Positions 14,003 to 16,401 of a DNA stretch of 16,401 nucleotides are shown here, piece after piece. Below the pieces are notes generated by a model, which was given only the letters and a program-made list of their open reading frames with translations, did no database searches and was not told where the DNA came from. The stretch comes from Nitrosotalea sp. GTDB lineage: Archaea; Thermoproteota; Nitrososphaeria; Nitrososphaerales; Nitrosopumilaceae. The translations under genes and the position numbers were made by a program. Location: positions 1 through 16,401 of the forward strand of contig JARLFW010000051.1 in NCBI GenBank assembly GCA_031296345.1. Reading direction: 5' to 3'. Every line of letters begins with the position of its first letter. Within the stretch, counting starts at the first letter, position 1.

Positions 14003-14134
14003 TGTTTGATGTCTTTGTTATTGATTAAATCATTATTTACTGTTAAATTAATTTCTGATCGCAAATTTACCATTTTGTTTCTTACACTATATTTACAAAT
14101 TTCCTAGTGGTAACTGGTAGAAAATCTTCTCTGT

Positions 14135-14464
14135 CTATCTGAATTGCTCTTCTAGTAGATCCACACATTGTAGGAACAAATCTTTGCTCTTTCGCATGAG
14201 CCAGTTGGGAAATTCATCCAGTGTAAATACAAACTGCTGCTGAAAGCTTGGAACTACCCCTCCTCCAGATGTGATTACCTGTACGACGACATATCCATCT
14301 GTTATGGTACATACTGTCTCGTGATATGCCTCATCTTCTTCCTCCAGCGTATTTCGATACAACACAAGAGGAGTTTTGGTCTTTGTAACGTGAGAGGATG
14401 CTTTTTTTAATAAAACCGCAAAATGTGATATGAGCCAACCGTCTAGAGTTATCTGTTTTGCCAT
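14135..14464 (-). CDS. 109-aa protein of unknown function
   Basis: Not recognised. The sequence suggests a small alpha+beta domain: a starting helix (about 8-25, DGWLISHFAVLLKKAS), several beta-like stretches (TPLVLYRNTL, HETVCTITDGYVVVQVITS), a flexible GGGVVPS turn, and a terminal amphipathic helix (about 84-108, EFPNWLMRKSKDLFLQCVDLLEE). It has two isolated Cys residues, no metal motif, no signal peptide and no membrane segment. The ATG at 14464 has an A/T-rich box about 25 nt upstream. It lies 45 bp downstream of the ileS stop on the same strand, and 164 bp separate it from sucC. The compact fold-like pattern and intact frame support a real gene, but no function can be inferred. Confidence 0.72.
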   Translation of the reverse strand: MAKQITLDGWLISHFAVLLKKASSHVTKTKTPLVLYRNTLEEEDEAYHETVCTITDGYVVVQVITSGGGVVPSFQQQFVFTLDEFPNWLMRKSKDLFLQCVDLLEEQFR

Positions 14465-14480
14465 GTAATACTATGTAATT

Positions 14481-14496
14481 TTTTATTATTTAATTC
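14481..14496 (-). promoter_or_regulatory. Putative TATA box for the 109-aa gene
   Basis: On the minus strand the A/T run contains TTAAATAAT, centred about 25 nt before the ATG at 14464. It lies directly after the ileS stop, so the small gene may be transcribed separately from ileS. Confidence 0.45.
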
Positions 14497-14509
14497 AATG
14501 GATGAATCA

Positions 14510-16401
14510 CTACTCAACTGAGATTCGAATCTTTTGACCATCTAGATCCTCATCTTTGTAATTTTTGGCCTTGTCATCAAATTCAATTCTTTTTACTCTA
14601 ACTAGGAAAGAAAGTTCTGATTGTTTTTCTTTTGCCATCTCAAGTGACTCTTCGTCCAGGCCCAAAACATATGCTGCTTCTAATACATCAGTTGGGGTGT
14701 ATCCTCTCTCTTTTCTTAATACTTGTAATCTTCTTGCAATGTCACGTATCAAACCCCTTGCCAGCATTTCATGGTTTCTGGTTGTACTGATGAACACCAC
14801 AAGTGAATCACGATTTGACATTGCAAAGCCATCTTTTTCAGAATATCCTACTATGAAATCTTCTTTAGATAATTCGATTTTATTGTCTCCAAGATCAAAA
14901 GTAAACATTCCATTTTTCAAAAGACTATTCACAATTAGACTTGGGTCGGTCTGGGAAAACTTGTCTAACAGTCTTCCCATGTCTTGTTTTGCCTTGGGTC
15001 CAATTTTTTTCCTCTCTAGTTCTACTTTTGGAATTATTGGTAGTCCTGCATTTAATAGGTTTGATACAAGATCAAGTCCTTCTGATTTTTCTAGTTCGAT
15101 AATGTTGTACTTTTCTACGTTGAGTTGTGAAAGCAATAATTCTGAGAGTGTCTCTAGCTTTGCCTTTTGAGTTGGTTCTACACAAATTATTGCATCATCT
15201 AGTGGCCATCTTCTCTTGAGTTTGCCCTTCATTCTAGCAGCTGCAGAAACTGAGACTGTCTCTTTCATCAAATCAAATGCTTCTTCGACTTTGTCATTTG
15301 TAAGAGAATCTTGTGCTGATGGAAAGTCTTCTAAAAGTATGTTATTTTTCTCTGCAAACATTGTACTGTACAGGTACTGGGTTGTAAAGGGGCATATTGG
15401 ATGTAATAATATGTCCAAGTTTTGTAATATATCTGCAAGTGTTGCATAGATTGCAAATCTTCTATCCTTTTGAGAGTCATCTTCTGCCCATAACTCTTCA
15501 CGGGTAATTGGAATGTATACTTGACTTACTGAATTTATGAGATAATCATCAATTGCTCTTGCAGCTTCATGAAATCTACATTTATCATATGATTCAATTG
15601 TTGAAGAAAATAATTTTTGAAGTTTTGATAAAACCCAAATCTCCGATTCTTTTAAGAGATTTTTGTCTTTTGCCCACTGTACATTGTGAGTTTTATCATA
15701 CTTGTCGTATTCACTATTTTGTTTAAAGTATAGATGAAGATGATACAAAGTACTTAGAATCTGGTATGGTCTTGATACAAGCTCATCTGTACTGAAATTA
15801 ATTGGCTCGATTGGACTTGACTTCCACATAAAGTATAATCTTATCAGGTCAACAGAATATTTTCCAAGTAGTTCTGCTGCATCCATTACGTTTCCTTTAC
15901 TTTTACTCATCTTGTTTCCGTTTGCATCAAGTACATGACCTTGAAACAAAAATGACTTGAATGGAGCAATTGGCGCATTATTGAAAATTACATTTTCTAT
16001 TAGCATTGTATATGCCCATCCTCTTGTCTGGTCTATTCCTTCTGTTAGGAAAAGTGCTGGGATTAGTTCGTTATATTCTGAATCTGTAAGCGAGGCATAA
16101 GGTGCAGCTCCGCTGTTGTGCCATGTATCTAAAACAAACTGTTCTCTTTCCATTTTATTTCCACATTTTTCACATTTTATGACAATGTTGTCTATCCATG
16201 GTTTGTGAAGTTCAAAATTTGGCCCATCTGGAAGTTCAGACGCCGTCTTGACAATTTCATCTCTTGAAAAGAACCATTTGTTGTGATGGCATTTTTTACA
16301 ATTCCATAAGGGTAAAGGACATCCCCATGTACGCTCCCTTGAAATGCACCAAGGATGCTTGTCTTTTATTATCTCCAAAAATCTATTGCGTGGTGGCTCA
16401 A
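14510..16401 (-). CDS. ileS: Isoleucyl-tRNA synthetase, 3' part (5' end outside window)
   Basis: Class I synthetase that charges tRNA-Ile. The frame is open to the window edge, so the apparent TTG start at 16378 is not real; about 629 C-terminal residues are visible of roughly 1000-1050. In order: WCISRERTWGCPLPLW of the catalytic domain after the editing insert, CKKC and CEKCG zinc-type Cys pairs, LDTWHNSGAAPYA, EGIDQTRGW, the KMSKS signature in NKMSKSKGN, then the anticodon-binding helical domain with RWPL and RDIARRLQVLRKERG typical of IleRS rather than ValRS or LeuRS. The LDTWHNSG stretch departs from the DxWFDSG common in the family. The HIGH motif and most of the editing domain lie outside the window. 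The gene is followed by the 109-aa unknown gene. Confidence 0.9.
   Translation of the reverse strand, partial: EPPRNRFLEIIKDKHPWCISRERTWGCPLPLWNCKKCHHNKWFFSRDEIVKTASELPDGPNFELHKPWIDNIVIKCEKCGNKMEREQFVLDTWHNSGAAPYASLTDSEYNELIPALFLTEGIDQTRGWAYTMLIENVIFNNAPIAPFKSFLFQGHVLDANGNKMSKSKGNVMDAAELLGKYSVDLIRLYFMWKSSPIEPINFSTDELVSRPYQILSTLYHLHLYFKQNSEYDKYDKTHNVQWAKDKNLLKESEIWVLSKLQKLFSSTIESYDKCRFHEAARAIDDYLINSVSQVYIPITREELWAEDDSQKDRRFAIYATLADILQNLDILLHPICPFTTQYLYSTMFAEKNNILLEDFPSAQDSLTNDKVEEAFDLMKETVSVSAAARMKGKLKRRWPLDDAIICVEPTQKAKLETLSELLLSQLNVEKYNIIELEKSEGLDLVSNLLNAGLPIIPKVELERKKIGPKAKQDMGRLLDKFSQTDPSLIVNSLLKNGMFTFDLGDNKIELSKEDFIVGYSEKDGFAMSNRDSLVVFISTTRNHEMLARGLIRDIARRLQVLRKERGYTPTDVLEAAYVLGLDEESLEMAKEKQSELSFLVRVKRIEFDDKAKNYKDEDLDGQKIRISVE

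Noticed and set aside
13837..14073. Minus-strand frame overlapping the sucC start
   Set aside because: It overlaps the conserved sucC N-terminus in another frame and crosses the sucC promoter; no motif.
14003..14134. Possible RNA gene or repeat in the A/T-rich gap upstream of sucC
   Set aside because: No cloverleaf, strong stem-loop, or repeat could be found by eye; it is best described as plain intergenic sequence.
14565..15170. Long plus-strand open frame (201 codons) opposite ileS
   Set aside because: It is fully antisense to clearly conserved IleRS sequence, is Ser/Phe-rich as expected of a shadow frame, and has no recognisable domain.

Overview
This window is a compact, low-G+C (roughly one-third G+C) archaeal chromosome segment. 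It almost certainly comes from an ammonia-oxidising thaumarchaeon of the Nitrosopumilus/Nitrosarchaeum type (Nitrososphaerota). Supporting evidence: archaeal-type triosephosphate isomerase and ribosomal protein eL40; methylmalonyl-CoA mutase split into separate catalytic and B12-binding subunits with MeaB and epimerase; and A/T-rich boxes centred about 24-27 nt upstream of many ATG codons, the geometry of TATA boxes on leaderless archaeal transcripts. I see no mobile elements, CRISPR arrays, tRNA genes or integrase remnants. Genes are packed with gaps of 0-160 bp, often tail to tail.

Layout. (1) 1-3597, plus strand: 3' part of S-adenosylhomocysteine hydrolase, methionyl-tRNA synthetase, and an MFS transporter that overlaps metG by one base. 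(2) 3600-4466, minus: an NADPH-type beta-hydroxyacid dehydrogenase. (3) 4553-5770, plus: a 39-aa zinc-ribbon microprotein, then ketol-acid reductoisomerase (branched-chain amino acid synthesis). (4) 5773-9630: a methylmalonyl-CoA module around a divergent promoter region. Leftward are a 97-aa unknown and the B12-binding mutase subunit; rightward are MeaB, the large mutase subunit and the epimerase. (5) 9635-11374, minus: an HTH-CBS regulator, an MscL channel with an unusual N-terminal extension, and triosephosphate isomerase. (6) 11458-11754, plus: a 98-aa protein with a Cys-rich tail. (7) 11755-13970, minus: sucC-sucD-rpl40e. (8) 14135-16401, minus: a 109-aa unknown and the 3' part of isoleucyl-tRNA synthetase.

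How the genes work together. Epimerase and mutase convert (S)-methylmalonyl-CoA to succinyl-CoA; MeaB protects and loads the B12 mutase. In thaumarchaea this is the middle of the 3-hydroxypropionate/4-hydroxybutyrate carbon-fixation cycle. Succinyl-CoA synthetase a few kb away links the same metabolite to the TCA branch. The beta-hydroxyacid dehydrogenase resembles semialdehyde/glyoxylate reductases and could belong to the same carbon flow, but that is inference.

No wholly new multi-gene system is evident. The most interesting items are the MscL with its cytoplasmic helix apparently moved to the N-terminus, the unknown gene inside the methylmalonyl-CoA module, two overlooked short genes (a 39-aa zinc ribbon and the 55-aa eL40), and the Cys-tailed 98-aa protein.
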